A stretch of DNA of 64,000 bases from Thermodesulfitimonas autotrophica (GCF_003815015.1 NZ_RKRE01000003.1:310001-374000), one strand, 5' to 3'; positions 23,561 through 35,414 are shown, counted from the stretch's first letter. Translations and numbers: made by a program. The notes: generated from the letters alone by a model not told the origin.

Positions 23561-25654
23561 ATGAAGGCAGGGGTCGCGCGCATCCGGTTGAGTGCCATTC
23601 TGGCCGCCCGGGAGAGGGTGGCTGAAAAGTTCCTCACTGTGGCGCTGGCCGGCAACCCCAACGTCGGGAAGAGCACCCTGTTTAATCTCTTGACACGCCA
23701 GAACCGGCATACCGGTAACTGGCCGGGAAAGACGGTGGCGGTTTCCGAAGGGAGACTGCGGGTCGGCAGGACCTCCTTGCAGGTGGTTGACCTGCCGGGC
23801 ACCTACAGTCTGGCAGGGGGGTCACCGGAGGAGGAAATCGCCAGGGCGTTCCTGTTGCAGCGGCTGGCGGACGTGGTGATCGTCGTTGTGGACGCTACGA
23901 ATCTCGAGCGGAACCTATATTTTGTACTTGAGGTGTTGGAGCTTACCGGCCGGGTGGTAATAGCCCTCAACATGATGGACGCGGCGGTCGCCCGGGGTTT
24001 GAAGATCAACGCCGCGAAACTTGCCGACCTGTTGGGAGTCCCGGTTGTCCCTCTATCGGCCGCCCGTAAGGCAGGGGTTCGTGACCTTCTGGCGACGGCG
24101 TTAGCCGTAGCCTGCGGCAAGGCGAGGGTCAGCCCGCGGGTGGATTACGGCGAGTTAGAGGCGGCGGTGGAGACGCTTGCGGGTGCGCTCCGGGAGTGGG
24201 CCGTAGCGAATCCCGCGGCCAGGGGCGTCGCGCTCGATCGGTACCAAGCCCGCTGGCTGGCGGCCCGGCTGCTTGCGGGGGACGGGCAGGCCGAAGCCCT
24301 TTTGGCGCTACCGGGTGGCGGGAGGGTAGCGGCGCTGGCTGCTGCCTTGAGAGAGAGACTGGTAGAAGAGCCCGCCCTGCTTATTGCCCGCGCTTTTTAC
24401 CGGCAGGCCCAGGAACTGAGTACCGCGGTGCTGACGCCGGTAAAAAGTAAGCGAACCGAGATCCTGACTTCGTCCCGGATCGATGCGGTTGTCACCCACC
24501 GTTTCTGGGCTTTCCCGGTAATGGCCGCTTTTTTTGCGGCGGTGGTTGCGCTCACCATGTTTGGTGCGGCACCGCTTACGGCATTGCTCCAGAAGTTCTT
24601 TGCTGCGGTAGCGCACCGGTTCGAAGTGGTGCTGGCAACGGGGGGTGTACCCTTCTGGCTCAAGAGAGCACTGGTTGATGGCCTGTTGGGCGGAGTCGGT
24701 GCGGTCGTTGCGGTGATGCTGCCGACAATGACCATCTTTTTCATCCTCTTTGCTATTCTCGAAGACAGCGGTTTTATCCCGCGCTTCGCCTTTAATCTCG
24801 ACCGGCCGCTGCGGGCCGTAGGGCTGCAGGGGAAACACAGCGTCACCTGCATGATGGGCCTAGGCTGTAACATACCCGGGATCATGTCCTGCCGGATAAT
24901 GAGCGGGAAGCACCGCTTGATCGGCATCCTCACAAACAGCTTGGTACCTTGTAATGGTCGCCTAGGGGTGATGCTGCCGCTGGCGCTCCTTTTCTTCGGT
25001 AAAAACGGTAGCTGGGTGGTGCTCGGCCTGCTCATCCTGAGCGGGGCTGCCGTGGCGCTTTCCGGCGTGATCCTGAACCGCGTCCTTCGCGGTCCGGCTC
25101 CGGGCTTTATACTCGAACTGCCGTCTTACCGCCTACCCCGGCTGTCTACCATCACCCGCCGGGTGCTGCGCGAACAGGTGGCCCACGTACTGGTACGGGC
25201 CGTCCTGGTGACCACGCCGGTGGTTCTCAGCGTCTGGTTTTTTTCGAACTATCCGGGCGGTGCGCCGGATGGCACCATCACCGCCAGGCTGGCCCGGTTT
25301 TTTGAGCCCGCAGGGCGCTTTATAGGCCTTGACGGCGCCACGTTGGTTGCTCTGGCCTATGCCCTGCCGGCCAAGGAAACGGTTATCGGGACGCTGGCGG
25401 TAGCGAGGGATCTCGGCACTAGTCTGGCGCAGCACGGTCCGGTGGAAAAATATCTGGCGGCCGCATGGTCTCCCCTGACGGCGTTCAAGTTCCTTCTCTT
25501 CTACATGCTCTATTCGCCTTGCGCCTACACTGCCTGCACGATCTACCAGGAGACCGGAAGCTTGCGCTATACGTTGTTAGGTATTCTGTTGCCGCTCGGC
25601 CTGGCTTTCCTGCTTACTTTTATCGTCCACCGGCTGATGCTCTTCTTCGCCTGA
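23561..25654 (+). CDS. feoB: FeoB ferrous iron transporter
   Basis: A 697-residue G-protein-coupled Fe(II) permease. The N-terminal G domain has GNPNVGKST (G1), the DLPGTYSL switch (G3) and NMMD (G4). It is preceded by a 24-residue leader. The membrane part has two gate domains; the first carries GLGCNIPGIMSC and the conserved segment NSLVPCNGRLGVML follows. The last region YMLYSPCAYTACTIYQETGSLR is typical of the C-terminal gate. The ATG abuts the feoA stop, so translation is coupled. It implies uptake of ferrous iron under anoxic conditions. Confidence 0.95.
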   Translation: MKAGVARIRLSAILAARERVAEKFLTVALAGNPNVGKSTLFNLLTRQNRHTGNWPGKTVAVSEGRLRVGRTSLQVVDLPGTYSLAGGSPEEEIARAFLLQRLADVVIVVVDATNLERNLYFVLEVLELTGRVVIALNMMDAAVARGLKINAAKLADLLGVPVVPLSAARKAGVRDLLATALAVACGKARVSPRVDYGELEAAVETLAGALREWAVANPAARGVALDRYQARWLAARLLAGDGQAEALLALPGGGRVAALAAALRERLVEEPALLIARAFYRQAQELSTAVLTPVKSKRTEILTSSRIDAVVTHRFWAFPVMAAFFAAVVALTMFGAAPLTALLQKFFAAVAHRFEVVLATGGVPFWLKRALVDGLLGGVGAVVAVMLPTMTIFFILFAILEDSGFIPRFAFNLDRPLRAVGLQGKHSVTCMMGLGCNIPGIMSCRIMSGKHRLIGILTNSLVPCNGRLGVMLPLALLFFGKNGSWVVLGLLILSGAAVALSGVILNRVLRGPAPGFILELPSYRLPRLSTITRRVLREQVAHVLVRAVLVTTPVVLSVWFFSNYPGGAPDGTITARLARFFEPAGRFIGLDGATLVALAYALPAKETVIGTLAVARDLGTSLAQHGPVEKYLAAAWSPLTAFKFLLFYMLYSPCAYTACTIYQETGSLRYTLLGILLPLGLAFLLTFIVHRLMLFFA

Positions 25655-25717
25655 CCGTGCCCAAAGAAAAACGCGGCCGGCAAGAGGAATTTGCGGCTGC
25701 GCGTTGAAACTCCTCTT

Positions 25718-25733
25718 TTCAGTGATTACTGAA
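25718..25733. promoter_or_regulatory. Inverted repeat before the YchF-like gene
   Basis: TTCAGT, GATT, ACTGAA: a perfect 6-base inverted repeat in the 92-base gap after feoB, ending just before the GGAGG of the next gene. It may be an operator or a minor hairpin affecting translation. Confidence 0.3.
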
Positions 25734-25746
25734 CGGAGGTTGCGCG

Positions 25747-26823
25747 GTGGAAATCGGTCTGATCGGACTGCCACAGGTGGGAAAGACCACCCTTTTTAAT
25801 TTGCTGACCGGTGCGAGTTACCCGACGGGTATTTTAGGGGAAACCAAGGTCCATACCGGTTCGGCGCCGGTGCCCGACGCGCGGGTGGACTTTTTAGCGG
25901 CGCTTTACCGGCCCCAGAAGGTAACTTACGCTCGGGTCAATTTTAAAGATATTCCGGGAGTTGACTTGCGCGGGGGCGAAAAAGGGGCCGCCGTCCGTTT
26001 CTTTGAGGAGGTGCGGGGCGCAGACGCGCTCTGTTGCGTGGTGCGTGCCTTTACCGCGGCGGGTGTGCCGACCTATTTCGACGCTTTGCTGCCCCTGCGG
26101 GAGTTTCAGGAGCTGTACGCCGAGATCCTACTGGCCGATATCATGCTGGTGGAACGGAGGCTGGAGCGAATCCGGAGCGGAAAGAAGGTTTCGAAGCAGG
26201 CGGCCGCGGAAGTCGCCCTGCTCGAGCGCTGTTTGGCGGCGCTGAACGAGGAGAGGCCGTTAACGGAAGTCACCCGGACGCCGGAGGAAGAGGCACTTTT
26301 CGCGGGCTACGGCTTCCTTTCGCTAAAACCCCTTCTGCTGGCCGTTAACGTTGATGAGGACGGCCTTAAAGGGGGATACCCGCAGCAGGAAGCGCTGCTG
26401 CGTTATGCGACGGAGCGGGGCATCCCGGTTGTGGAAGTTGCCGCCCGGATAGAGGCGGAAATAGCGGAATTACCTCCTGAGGACCGGGTAGAGTTTCTGG
26501 ACAACTTGGGGTTACAAGAGCCCGGGATTGCGCGTCTGGCCCGGGCGGCTTACCGGGCTTTGGGGCTCATCTCGTTCTTTACCGTTGGGGAGGACGAAGT
26601 CAAAGCCTGGACGGTAAGAGAGGGAACCGTGGCGAAGAGAGCGGCGGGCAAGGTTCATTCGGACATCGAGCGGGGATTTATCCGGGCGGAAGTTTTTGCT
26701 TTCGATGATTTACGGCAGCTCGGTTCGCCTGCTAAGCTACGGGAGGCTGGGCTCTTGCGCCTTGAGGGTAAGGATTACGTAGTGCGCGACGGGGACGTTA
26801 TTCACTTCCGGTTTAAGGTTTAA
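25747..26823 (+). CDS. YchF-like Obg-family P-loop protein with TGS domain
   Basis: A 358-residue protein. It has a Walker A GLPQVGKTT, a DIPGVDL switch, and NVDE in place of the GTPase NKxD, as in YchF proteins, which prefer ATP. A helical insert lies near 130-190, and the C-terminal DUF933/TGS part runs from about 275 (FFTVGEDEVKAWTVREGT) to GDVIHFRF. It differs from canonical YchF at the start (MEIGLIGLPQ) and may be a second, divergent paralogue. It lies directly upstream of rpoB, where rplJ-rplL would usually be found. Confidence 0.82.
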   Translation: MEIGLIGLPQVGKTTLFNLLTGASYPTGILGETKVHTGSAPVPDARVDFLAALYRPQKVTYARVNFKDIPGVDLRGGEKGAAVRFFEEVRGADALCCVVRAFTAAGVPTYFDALLPLREFQELYAEILLADIMLVERRLERIRSGKKVSKQAAAEVALLERCLAALNEERPLTEVTRTPEEEALFAGYGFLSLKPLLLAVNVDEDGLKGGYPQQEALLRYATERGIPVVEVAARIEAEIAELPPEDRVEFLDNLGLQEPGIARLARAAYRALGLISFFTVGEDEVKAWTVREGTVAKRAAGKVHSDIERGFIRAEVFAFDDLRQLGSPAKLREAGLLRLEGKDYVVRDGDVIHFRFKV

Positions 26824-26841
26824 AACTTTTGTTAATAATTC

Positions 26842-26871
26842 TTGACAGTTCATAACCCCTTATGTTAAAAT
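26842..26871 (+). promoter_or_regulatory. Sigma-A promoter for rpoB-rpoC
   Basis: A perfect TTGACA -35 (26842-26847) and TAAAAT -10 (26866-26871), 18 bases apart, lie about 140 bases before rpoB. This gives rpoBC its own strong promoter and a long leader. Confidence 0.8.
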
Positions 26872-26939
26872 CTTCAGGCATTGCTTAAGAAAATTGGTTC
26901 GCAGGAACTTAACCCACACTTGCTTTCACCGAGCGCCCG

Positions 26940-26959
26940 TTCTTAAAAATTTTTAAGAA
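26940..26959. promoter_or_regulatory. Perfect 20-base palindrome in the rpoB leader
   Basis: TTCTTAAAAATTTTTAAGAA is fully self-complementary and lies between the rpoB promoter and the ribosome site. As DNA it could bind a dimeric regulator; as RNA it would form only an imperfect AU hairpin. No long U-run follows directly, but a T-rich stretch comes 20 bases later. Confidence 0.5.
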
Positions 26960-27013
26960 AGGGAAGCGTCAGGTAGCTATTTTCTTTTTTAAAAACTTTC
27001 AGGAGGTTGAGGT

Positions 27014-30000
27014 ATGGGAGTGCCGGTTGCAGTCCCGACTGCCGGTGACCGGGTTACGTACGCCAAGTTCAAGGAGATCTTGGAGATCCCCAATCTCATC
27101 GAGGTTCAGAAGAGGTCTTACCGCTGGTTTCTGGAGGAAGGCCTGCAGGAAGCGCTCGCCGATATTTCGCCGATTAAGGATTTCACGGGCAATCTGGTTT
27201 TAGAGTTTTTGGCGTCGAGTATTGGTGAACCCAAGTATTCCGTTTCCGAATGCAAAGACCGGGATGTAACCTACGCGGCGCCTCTCCGGGTGAAGGTACG
27301 CCTGATAAATACCGAGACGGGCGAGATAAAAGAACAGGACGTCTTTATGGGCGATTTCCCGTTGATGACTGATAAAGGAACCTTTATCATCAACGGCGCG
27401 GAAAGGGTGGTAGTAAGCCAGCTCGTCCGCTCTCCGGGTGTCTATTTCGGGGAGCAGCTTGATCCAAGCGGTAAGAAGCTTTTTACGGCCACCATCATCC
27501 CGAACCGGGGTGCCTGGCTCGAGTTCGAGACGGACGTGAACGACCTGCTCTGGGTCCGGGTGGACCGGACCCGGAAGGTCCCGGTGACCGCTCTCGTCCG
27601 GGCGCTGGGCTACGTTACCGATGCGGAGATTCTGGCGCTTTTCGACAATGATAAGGTCATTCAGGAGACGCTGAGCAGGGATACCGCCAGAACCGATGAG
27701 GAGGCGCTTATCGAGATTTACAAGCGCCTCCGCCCGGGCGAGCCGCCAACGGTGGAAAGCGCGCGTGGGCTCTTAGAGAGCCTTTTCTTCGATCCGAAGC
27801 GCTATGATCTTGGAAATGTGGGGCGCTACAAGCTCCATAAGAAGCTCGGCCATGGCGTGCTCTACCGTTACCGCGGCGAGGGGCCGGAAGAGTTCGACCC
27901 GTACCTCAAGAAGATGGTGCCGCGGGACCGCGAGTTTATCCGGGAGCTGACCAAGGAAGATATCGTCGCCACGATCCGTTACCTTTTGAAGGTGATGCGG
28001 GGCGAGGGGCAGACGGACGATATCGATCACTTAGGCAACCGGCGGCTGCGCTCGGTTGGCGAGCTTTTGCAGAACCAGTTTCGCATCGGCCTGGCGCGGA
28101 TGGAGCGGGTCGTCCGGGAGCGCATGACTATCCAGGATATCGAGGCGGTCGCCCCCCAGCACCTCATCAACATCCGGCCGGTGGTTGCGGCGATCAAGGA
28201 GTTTTTGGGTTCAAGCCAGCTTTCCCAGTTTATGGACCAGACCAATCCACTCGCCGAGCTCACCCATAAGCGGCGGTTGTCGGCGTTAGGTCCGGGGGGG
28301 CTCAGCCGGGAGCGGGCCGGATTTGAAGTGCGGGATGTGCACCATTCCCACTACGGGCGGATCTGTCCGATTGAGACACCTGAAGGTCCGAACATTGGTC
28401 TTATCGGCTCGCTCACTACTTACGCACGCGTAAACGAGTTCGGTTTCATTGAGACGCCGTACCGCAAGGTGGATAGAGAGCATAAGCGGGTTACGGACGA
28501 GATCGTTTATATGACTGCCGATGAAGAAGAGGAACACGTAATTGCCCAGGCGAACGTACGCCTGGATGAGAACGGCTATTTCCTCGAAAAGCGCGTCAAT
28601 GCGCGTTATAAGGGCGAAATCCTGGTAGTTCCGGTTGAAGAGGTCGAATATGTAGACGTTTCGCCTAAACAGGTCTTCAGTGTTGCCACCTCACTGATTC
28701 CTTTTCTCGAGCACGACGACGCCAACCGGGCGCTTATGGGCGCCAACATGCAGCGTCAGGCGGTGCCTTTACTCGTTGCCGAAGCGCCGCTTATCGGCAC
28801 GGGCATCGAGGGCCGGGTGGCCCGTGATTCGGGAGCGGTGGTTCTGGCTGAAAAAGATGGTGTCGTCAAAAAGGTGACGGCAACGGAGATCAGCATCGCT
28901 TGTGACGACGGAACTGTGGCGCGCTACCCGCTGCTGAAGTTCAACCGGTCCAACCAAGGAACCTGCATCAACCAGCGGCCGATTGTGAACGTAGGGGACA
29001 GGGTGAAAGCGGGCGAGGTGATCGCCGATGGCCCCTGCACGAGTAACGGCGAGCTTAGCTTGGGGAGGAATCTTTTAGTAGCCTTCATGCCCTGGGAGGG
29101 TTATAACTACGAAGACGCCATCCTGATAAGCGAAAAACTGGTCAAGGAGGACTACTTCACCTCGATCCACATCGAGGAGTACGAGTGCGAGGCGCGGGAT
29201 ACGAAGCTCGGACCGGAGGAAATCACGCGGGATATCCCGAACGTTGGCGAAGACGTGCTGAAGGACCTTGATGACCGGGGAATCGTCCGGATTGGAGCGG
29301 AGGTGCGGACGGGAGATATTCTGGTCGGCAAGGTGACGCCGAAAGGCGAGACGGAACTGACGGCGGAAGAACGTCTCCTGCGGGCGATTTTCGGCGAGAA
29401 GGCGCGGGAGGTCCGGGATACCTCGCTCCGGGTGCCCCACGGTGAATCGGGGAAGGTTGTAGACATTAAGGTTTTCAGTCGCGAAAAAGGTGATGAGCTG
29501 CCGCCCGGGGTCAACCATCTGGTGCGGGTTTACGTGGCCCAGAAACGGAAGATTTCCGTGGGCGACAAGATGGCCGGGCGCCACGGGAATAAGGGTGTGA
29601 TCGCGCGGATTCTGCCCGAAGAAGATATGCCTTTCCTCGCGGACGGAACGCCGGTCGAGATAGTGCTGAATCCGCTCGGGGTTCCTTCCCGTATGAACCT
29701 CGGGCAGATCTTCGAGACCCATTTGGGATGGGCGGCAAAGGTCCTGGGAATTAAAATCAGCACCCCGATCTTTAACGGTGCCACCGAGGCTGACATTATC
29801 GAGTCTCTGAAGAAGGCTGGCCTACCGGAGAATGGCAAAACGATCCTTCGTGACGGCAGGACCGGAGAGCCTTTCGACAACCCGGTAACGGTTGGCTATA
29901 TTTACATGCTGAAGTTAGCACACCTGGTAGACGATAAGATTCACGCCCGCTCCACGGGACCTTACTCTCTGGTTACCCAGCAGCCACTCGGGGGTAAGGC

Positions 30001-30439
30001 GCAGTTCGGGGGGCAGCGCTTCGGCGAGATGGAAGTCTGGGCGCTGGAGGCTTACGGCGCTTCCTACACGCTTCAGGAGATGCTGACGGTAAAATCGGAC
30101 GACGTTGTAGGCCGGGTTAAGACCTACGAAGCGATCGTTAAGGGTGAAAATGTTCCGGAACCTGGGGTGCCGGAATCTTTCAAAGTGCTGATTAAGGAGC
30201 TTCAGAGCCTGGCACTTGATGTGCGGGTGCTTTCGGAGGATAACAAGGAGATCGAAATCAAGGAGACGGAGGACGATATCGGCGAAACGGCGCGGGAGCT
30301 TGAATTTGACATCCGGTACGAACCGCCGGTAGGTTTTGCCGGAGCGATTGACGAGGCGATTGACGAGAGCGAAGAGGAAATACGGGATGAGGGGGACGAC
30401 CCTGAAGATTTTCCGCCGGGTGATGAGGAAACTACGTGA
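27014..30439 (+). CDS. rpoB: RNA polymerase beta subunit
   Basis: 1141 residues, the usual Firmicutes length. The rifampicin-binding region is intact and of sensitive type ([28 protein letters not shown]). The downstream [19 protein letters not shown] segment, the [11 protein letters not shown] motif and the C-terminal [23 protein letters not shown] follow in order. An acidic tail (about 1110-1141) ends in GDEETT. AGGAGG precedes the ATG. rpoC follows after 63 bases. It forms the catalytic core with RpoC, whose gene is next, and with RpoA, encoded about 20 kb downstream. Confidence 0.98.
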   Translation: MGVPVAVPTAGDRVTYAKFKEILEIPNLIEVQKRSYRWFLEEGLQEALADISPIKDFTGNLVLEFLASSIGEPKYSVSECKDRDVTYAAPLRVKVRLINTETGEIKEQDVFMGDFPLMTDKGTFIINGAERVVVSQLVRSPGVYFGEQLDPSGKKLFTATIIPNRGAWLEFETDVNDLLWVRVDRTRKVPVTALVRALGYVTDAEILALFDNDKVIQETLSRDTARTDEEALIEIYKRLRPGEPPTVESARGLLESLFFDPKRYDLGNVGRYKLHKKLGHGVLYRYRGEGPEEFDPYLKKMVPRDREFIRELTKEDIVATIRYLLKVMRGEGQTDDIDHLGNRRLRSVGELLQNQFRIGLARMERVVRERMTIQDIEAVAPQHLINIRPVVAAIKEFLGSSQLSQFMDQTNPLAELTHKRRLSALGPGGLSRERAGFEVRDVHHSHYGRICPIETPEGPNIGLIGSLTTYARVNEFGFIETPYRKVDREHKRVTDEIVYMTADEEEEHVIAQANVRLDENGYFLEKRVNARYKGEILVVPVEEVEYVDVSPKQVFSVATSLIPFLEHDDANRALMGANMQRQAVPLLVAEAPLIGTGIEGRVARDSGAVVLAEKDGVVKKVTATEISIACDDGTVARYPLLKFNRSNQGTCINQRPIVNVGDRVKAGEVIADGPCTSNGELSLGRNLLVAFMPWEGYNYEDAILISEKLVKEDYFTSIHIEEYECEARDTKLGPEEITRDIPNVGEDVLKDLDDRGIVRIGAEVRTGDILVGKVTPKGETELTAEERLLRAIFGEKAREVRDTSLRVPHGESGKVVDIKVFSREKGDELPPGVNHLVRVYVAQKRKISVGDKMAGRHGNKGVIARILPEEDMPFLADGTPVEIVLNPLGVPSRMNLGQIFETHLGWAAKVLGIKISTPIFNGATEADIIESLKKAGLPENGKTILRDGRTGEPFDNPVTVGYIYMLKLAHLVDDKIHARSTGPYSLVTQQPLGGKAQFGGQRFGEMEVWALEAYGASYTLQEMLTVKSDDVVGRVKTYEAIVKGENVPEPGVPESFKVLIKELQSLALDVRVLSEDNKEIEIKETEDDIGETARELEFDIRYEPPVGFAGAIDEAIDESEEEIRDEGDDPEDFPPGDEETT

Positions 30440-30502
30440 CGTTTAGTTGCGTAATCTCCAGGCTCGCCTTCAAGCAAAGAGTCCTTAAGGGGGGAAGCTC
30501 TG

Positions 30503-33500
30503 ATGATGGAGCTTAACACATTTGACCGCATCCAGATCGGGCTTGCTTCACCGGAACAGATTCGTGCCTGGTCGCACGGTGAGGTTAAGAAGCCGGAAAC
30601 GATAAACTACCGCACGCTGAAACCTGAGCGGGACGGCCTCTTTTGCGAGCGTATCTTTGGTCCGACGCGGGACTGGGAGTGCTACTGTGGGAAGTACAAG
30701 CGGGTGCGCTATAAGGGGGTTATCTGCGACCGGTGTGGCGTCGAAGTGACCCGTTCCAAAGTCCGCCGGGAGCGGCTGGGGCATATCGAATTAGCCGCGC
30801 CCGTTTCGCATATCTGGTACTTCAAGGGTATCCCGAGCCGGATGGGACTCCTGTTAGACATGTCTCCCCGGGCTCTGGAGAAGGTCCTCTACTTTGTTTC
30901 GTATATCGTTACCGATCCAGGGGACACGCCCCTGGTTAAGAAGCAGCTCTTGACGGACAGCGAGTACCGGGAGTACCGCGAAAAGTACGGGGACGCCTTT
31001 AAGGCGGGCATGGGTGCGGCGACCATCAAGGAGCTCTTGCAGGAAATAGACCTTGACGCGCTTGCCGCCGAGCTTCGCCGTGAGATTCGCGAGAGCACCG
31101 GTCAGCGCCGCGTGCGGGCGATCCGCCGCCTCGAAGTGGTCGAAGCCTTTAGAAAATCGGGGAACCGGCCCGAATGGATGATCCTCGAGGTTCTCCCCGT
31201 GATTCCGCCGGAGCTCCGGCCGATGGTGCAGCTCGACGGCGGTCGTTTTGCAACGTCGGATTTGAACGACCTCTACCGCCGGGTCATTAACCGCAACAAC
31301 CGGCTCAGAAGGCTTCTGGAGCTTGGGGCGCCGGACATCATCGTGCGCAACGAGAAGCGGATGCTCCAGGAGGCGGTTGACGCCCTGATCGATAACGGCA
31401 GGCGGGGGAGGCCGGTTACCGGTCCCGGCAACCGGCCCCTCAAGTCCCTCAGCGACATGCTTAAGGGGAAGCAGGGCCGTTTCCGGCAGAATCTTTTAGG
31501 TAAGCGCGTTGACTACTCCGGCCGTTCCGTCATCGTGGTGGGGCCAAGGCTTAAACTCCACCAGTGTGGCCTTCCCCGCGAAATGGCGCTGGAGCTCTTC
31601 AAGCCCTTCGTGATGAAGAAGCTGGTCCAAGGCGGGCACGCCCACAACATTAAGAGCGCCAAGCGCATGGTAGAGCGGATGAAGCCGGAAGTGTGGGACG
31701 TTCTCGAAGAGGTGGTTAAGGACCACCCGGTTTTGCTCAACCGGGCGCCGACATTGCACCGCCTCGGCATCCAAGCCTTTGAGCCGGTTTTAGTCGAGGG
31801 CCGGGCCATCCAGATTCACCCGATGGTCTGCACCGCGTATAACGCGGACTTCGATGGCGACCAGATGGCGGTTCACGTGCCGCTTTCTGCAGAGGCCCAG
31901 GCCGAGGCCCGTCTTCTCATGCTTTCGACCGGTAACATCTTGAACCCGAAGGACGGGCAGCCGGTGACGATTCCGACGCAGGACATGGTTCTTGGTATCT
32001 ATTATATGACGCTGGCGAAAGAAGATCCGGCTTACGAGCATAAAGCCTTCTGCGACCCTGACGAGGTAGTACGGGCTTACGAGAGCGGGGTGCTGCCGCT
32101 GCACGTTCCGGTCCGGGTGCGGCTTCCGGGCCTTGTGGCGGCCGACGGGTCGCGTCTATTTAAAACAACGGCGGGGCGACTCATTTTCTACCGGACTATT
32201 CCGGCGAAGCTGACCGAGACGGTAGGGGAAAACGGCGCGGGGCGGCTGACGCCTCTCGGCGAGAAGATTCTCTCCAGCGTTGTGGATAAGAAGCTGCTGA
32301 GCAAGATTATCGACGTCTGCTACCGCAAGCTTGGTTACGCGAAAACGGCCACGCTTTTGGACAACATCAAGGAACTCGGCTTCGCTTTCTGTACCAGGGC
32401 GGGGCTTACCATCGGGAGCGAAGATTTGGTCATTCCCGAAGAGAAGCCGGCGATCCTCGCCGAAGCCGACAAGGCGGTCGAAGAGGTTGAACAGCAGTAC
32501 CGCCGGGGCCTGATCACCAAGGAGGAGCGTTACCGGAAGGTTATTGAAATCTGGAACCAGGCGACGGAGAGGATCAAGAACCTGCTTCTCGAAAAACTCG
32601 ACCGGTTTAACCCGGTATACATGATGGCCATTTCCGGTGCCCGCGGTAACATCCAGCAGATCAGGCAGCTTGCCGGGATGCGGGGTCTGATGGCCGACCC
32701 GTCCGGGCGGATCATCGACCTTCCCATCCGGGCGAATTTTAGGGAAGGGCTTACGGTGCTCGAATACTTCATCTCGACGCACGGCGCCCGGAAGGGGCTG
32801 GCGGACACCGCTTTGCGGACGGCCGACTCTGGGTACCTGACCCGCCGCCTCGTCGATGTGGCGCAGGACGTGATCGTGCGCGAGGAAGATTGTGGGACGA
32901 CGGATTATATCGAGGTGGAGGATTTCCGCGACGGCGACGAAGTCATCGAAAGGCTGAGAGAGCGTGCCCTCGGGCGCATCGCGGCGGCGGACGTTGTCGA
33001 TCCGGCTACGGGAGAAGTTATCGTTCCCCGGGGCGAGGAAATCGACGAAGAAGCGGTTGAGCGCATCGAAGCTGCGGGCATCAAGAAGGTGAAAATCCGC
33101 TCGGTTTTAACCTGCAGAACTTCCTACGGTGTCTGCTCCCGCTGCTACGGGCGGAACCTGACGACCGGCTACCTTGTCGATATCGGTGAAGCGGTGGGTA
33201 TCATCGCGGCCCAGTCGATCGGCGAGCCGGGAACCCAGTTAACGATGCGCACCTTCCATACCGGTGGGGTAGCGGGTGAGGATATCACCCAGGGTCTCCC
33301 GCGGGTTGAGGAGCTCTTTGAGGCGCGGCGGCCCAAGGGCCAGGCGATCATTGCCGATGCAGACGGCATCGTTTCGGTGCGGGAAACCAAGGGCCGCCGG
33401 GAGATCGAATTGGTTACGCCGGAAGGAGAGCAATTTGTCTATCCGGTACCTTACGGCGCCCGGTTGCGGGTTCAGGACGGTGATAAGGTGGCTGCGGGCG

Positions 33501-34042
33501 ATGAGCTGACTGAGGGTCCGGTCAACCCCCATGACCTGCTGAAGATTAAAGGGGTCAAGGCGGCGCAGCTTTACCTGCTCAAGGAGGTGCAGCGGGTTTA
33601 CCGCCTCCAGGGTGTGGAGATTAACGACCGGCACATCGAAATTGTGATCCGGCAGATGTTCCGGAAGGTAAAGGTTGAGGATGCCGGGGATACGGATCTG
33701 CTACCCGGCGGCCTGGTCGATATTTACGAATACGAGGAAGAAAATAAGCGCGTGATCGAAAAAGGCGGGCAGCCTGCGGTTGTGCGGCCGGTGGTCCTCG
33801 GCATTACGAAGGCTTCCCTGGCCACCGACTCCTTCCTGTCGGCGGCCTCGTTCCAGGAAACTACCCGGGTTTTGACTGACGCGGCGATCAAGGGGAAGCA
33901 GGACCCGCTCATCGGCCTCAAGGAAAACGTGATTATTGGCAAGCTTATTCCGGCCGGCACGGGGCTCGCGCGCTACCGTAACCTCAAAATTTTCTACGAC
34001 GATCAGGGTGGTGATACGGAAGAACAGTCCGCAGAAGGTTGA
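30503..34042 (+). CDS. rpoC: RNA polymerase beta' subunit
   Basis: 1179 residues without the large lineage-specific insert. The N-terminal zinc site is [20 protein letters not shown]. The catalytic [16 protein letters not shown] binds the active-site magnesium ions. The second zinc site is built from CGTTDY and [11 protein letters not shown]; the trigger-loop region contains [16 protein letters not shown]. Two adjacent ATG codons at the start follow AAGGGGGG. It is co-transcribed with rpoB. Confidence 0.98.
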   Translation: MMELNTFDRIQIGLASPEQIRAWSHGEVKKPETINYRTLKPERDGLFCERIFGPTRDWECYCGKYKRVRYKGVICDRCGVEVTRSKVRRERLGHIELAAPVSHIWYFKGIPSRMGLLLDMSPRALEKVLYFVSYIVTDPGDTPLVKKQLLTDSEYREYREKYGDAFKAGMGAATIKELLQEIDLDALAAELRREIRESTGQRRVRAIRRLEVVEAFRKSGNRPEWMILEVLPVIPPELRPMVQLDGGRFATSDLNDLYRRVINRNNRLRRLLELGAPDIIVRNEKRMLQEAVDALIDNGRRGRPVTGPGNRPLKSLSDMLKGKQGRFRQNLLGKRVDYSGRSVIVVGPRLKLHQCGLPREMALELFKPFVMKKLVQGGHAHNIKSAKRMVERMKPEVWDVLEEVVKDHPVLLNRAPTLHRLGIQAFEPVLVEGRAIQIHPMVCTAYNADFDGDQMAVHVPLSAEAQAEARLLMLSTGNILNPKDGQPVTIPTQDMVLGIYYMTLAKEDPAYEHKAFCDPDEVVRAYESGVLPLHVPVRVRLPGLVAADGSRLFKTTAGRLIFYRTIPAKLTETVGENGAGRLTPLGEKILSSVVDKKLLSKIIDVCYRKLGYAKTATLLDNIKELGFAFCTRAGLTIGSEDLVIPEEKPAILAEADKAVEEVEQQYRRGLITKEERYRKVIEIWNQATERIKNLLLEKLDRFNPVYMMAISGARGNIQQIRQLAGMRGLMADPSGRIIDLPIRANFREGLTVLEYFISTHGARKGLADTALRTADSGYLTRRLVDVAQDVIVREEDCGTTDYIEVEDFRDGDEVIERLRERALGRIAAADVVDPATGEVIVPRGEEIDEEAVERIEAAGIKKVKIRSVLTCRTSYGVCSRCYGRNLTTGYLVDIGEAVGIIAAQSIGEPGTQLTMRTFHTGGVAGEDITQGLPRVEELFEARRPKGQAIIADADGIVSVRETKGRREIELVTPEGEQFVYPVPYGARLRVQDGDKVAAGDELTEGPVNPHDLLKIKGVKAAQLYLLKEVQRVYRLQGVEINDRHIEIVIRQMFRKVKVEDAGDTDLLPGGLVDIYEYEEENKRVIEKGGQPAVVRPVVLGITKASLATDSFLSAASFQETTRVLTDAAIKGKQDPLIGLKENVIIGKLIPAGTGLARYRNLKIFYDDQGGDTEEQSAEG

Positions 34043-34072
34043 TCTGGCCTGAGTTTTGGGATACGATTCTTG

Positions 34073-34101
34073 TTGACACTCAGGGAAAATAATGTTACAC
34101 T
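34073..34101 (+). promoter_or_regulatory. Promoter for the L7Ae-like gene
   Basis: A perfect TTGACA (34073-34078) and TACACT (34096-34101) at exactly 17 bases lie just after rpoC and about 37 bases before the L7Ae-like start. The gene can thus be expressed separately from rpoBC. Confidence 0.7.
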
Positions 34102-34137
34102 AAAAAAGTCTGTGGGTGCTTGGAGGGGTTAAACCTC

Positions 34138-34389
34138 ATGCCCTACGAGCGTCTGATCTCCGCCCGCAAAAAAGCTGTCGGGTCGAAGGAGACCCTGAAG
34201 AGCATTGAGCGGGGGCAAGCGAAGGTTGTATACGTGGCGAAGAATGCCGAACGGCGCATTACCGAACCGATTATCCGGGCGTGCCGTGCCCGGGGTACCC
34301 CGTTAGAGGAGGTGCCCTCGATGCGGGAGTTAGGTAAAGCCTGCGGCATAAGCGTAAACTGCGCGTCAGCTGCGGTTATCGAAGACTAA
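34138..34389 (+). CDS. L7Ae/L30e-family ribosomal protein (YbxF-like)
   Basis: An 83-residue protein: YERLISARKKAVGSKETLKSIERGQAKVVYVAKNA then SMRELGKACGISVNCASAAVI. It matches the bacterial L7Ae family (YbxF/YlxQ) that binds kink-turn RNA. The position between rpoC and rpsL is the same as ybxF in Bacillus. The ATG was preferred over an upstream TTG because it gives the family length; GGAGGGG lies before it at a slightly long spacing. Confidence 0.9.
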   Translation: MPYERLISARKKAVGSKETLKSIERGQAKVVYVAKNAERRITEPIIRACRARGTPLEEVPSMRELGKACGISVNCASAAVIED

Positions 34390-34394
34390 AGCTT

Positions 34395-34425
34395 GCCCCC
34401 TGCAAAGGCAGGGGGCTAAGTTTTG
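34395..34425 (+). terminator. Terminator-like hairpin after the L7Ae-like gene
   Basis: GCCCCCTGC, loop AAAG, GCAGGGGGC: a perfect 9-base GC-rich stem, five bases after the stop, followed by TAAGTTTT. The short U-run suggests partial termination between the rpo block and the str operon. Confidence 0.65.
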
Positions 34426-34450
34426 GGCGGAAGGTTGCCGGACGGTTGGT

Positions 34451-34479
34451 TTGCAGTGGTTAGGGCCGGGGGATAGAAC
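34451..34479 (+). promoter_or_regulatory. Weak candidate promoter for the str operon
   Basis: TTGCAG (34451-34456) and TAGAAC (34474-34479) are 17 bases apart, upstream of rpsL. Each matches four of six consensus bases. A promoter is expected here because a terminator-like hairpin precedes it, but this pair is only a guess. Confidence 0.35.
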
Positions 34480-34533
34480 CGGTTTAAATCTCCAGTCGTT
34501 TTCGTAGCGATTTGTGAAGGGAGGTATGTTCTA

Positions 34534-34908
34534 TTGCCAACAATTAGCCAGCTTGTGCGTCACGGAAGACAGTCGGTGCGCAAGAAGTCATCGGCGCCGG
34601 CCCTGCGCGGCTGCCCGCAGAAGCGCGGGGTTTGCACCAGGGTTTACACGACCACGCCGAAGAAGCCGAACTCGGCTCTCAGGAAGGTGGCGCGTGTCCG
34701 TTTGACGAACGGGATGGAGGTTACCGCCTACATTCCGGGCATCGGCCATAACCTGCAGGAACACTCGGTGGTTCTGGTGCGCGGCGGCCGGGTCAAGGAC
34801 CTTCCGGGCGTACGCTACCATATTATCAGGGGGGCGCTGGATTCGGCGGGTGTTCAGAACCGCAACCGGGGCCGCTCCAAATACGGGGCCAAGCGGCCCA
34901 AGAAGTAG
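34534..34908 (+). CDS. rpsL: 30S ribosomal protein S12
   Basis: 124 residues, with [18 protein letters not shown] and [20 protein letters not shown], both wild-type at the sites of streptomycin resistance (the lysines of KKPNS and RVKDL). The start is TTG after GGGAGG. It lies at the head of the str operon: rpsL-rpsG-fusA-tuf. Confidence 0.97.
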   Translation: MPTISQLVRHGRQSVRKKSSAPALRGCPQKRGVCTRVYTTTPKKPNSALRKVARVRLTNGMEVTAYIPGIGHNLQEHSVVLVRGGRVKDLPGVRYHIIRGALDSAGVQNRNRGRSKYGAKRPKK

Positions 34909-35397
<489 letters not shown>

Positions 35398-35414
35398 AAA
35401 GGAGGTGCTGGGGT

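Noticed and set aside
29075..29722. 215-codon open frame antisense to rpoB
   Set aside because: Lies wholly inside conserved rpoB sequence; shadow frame.
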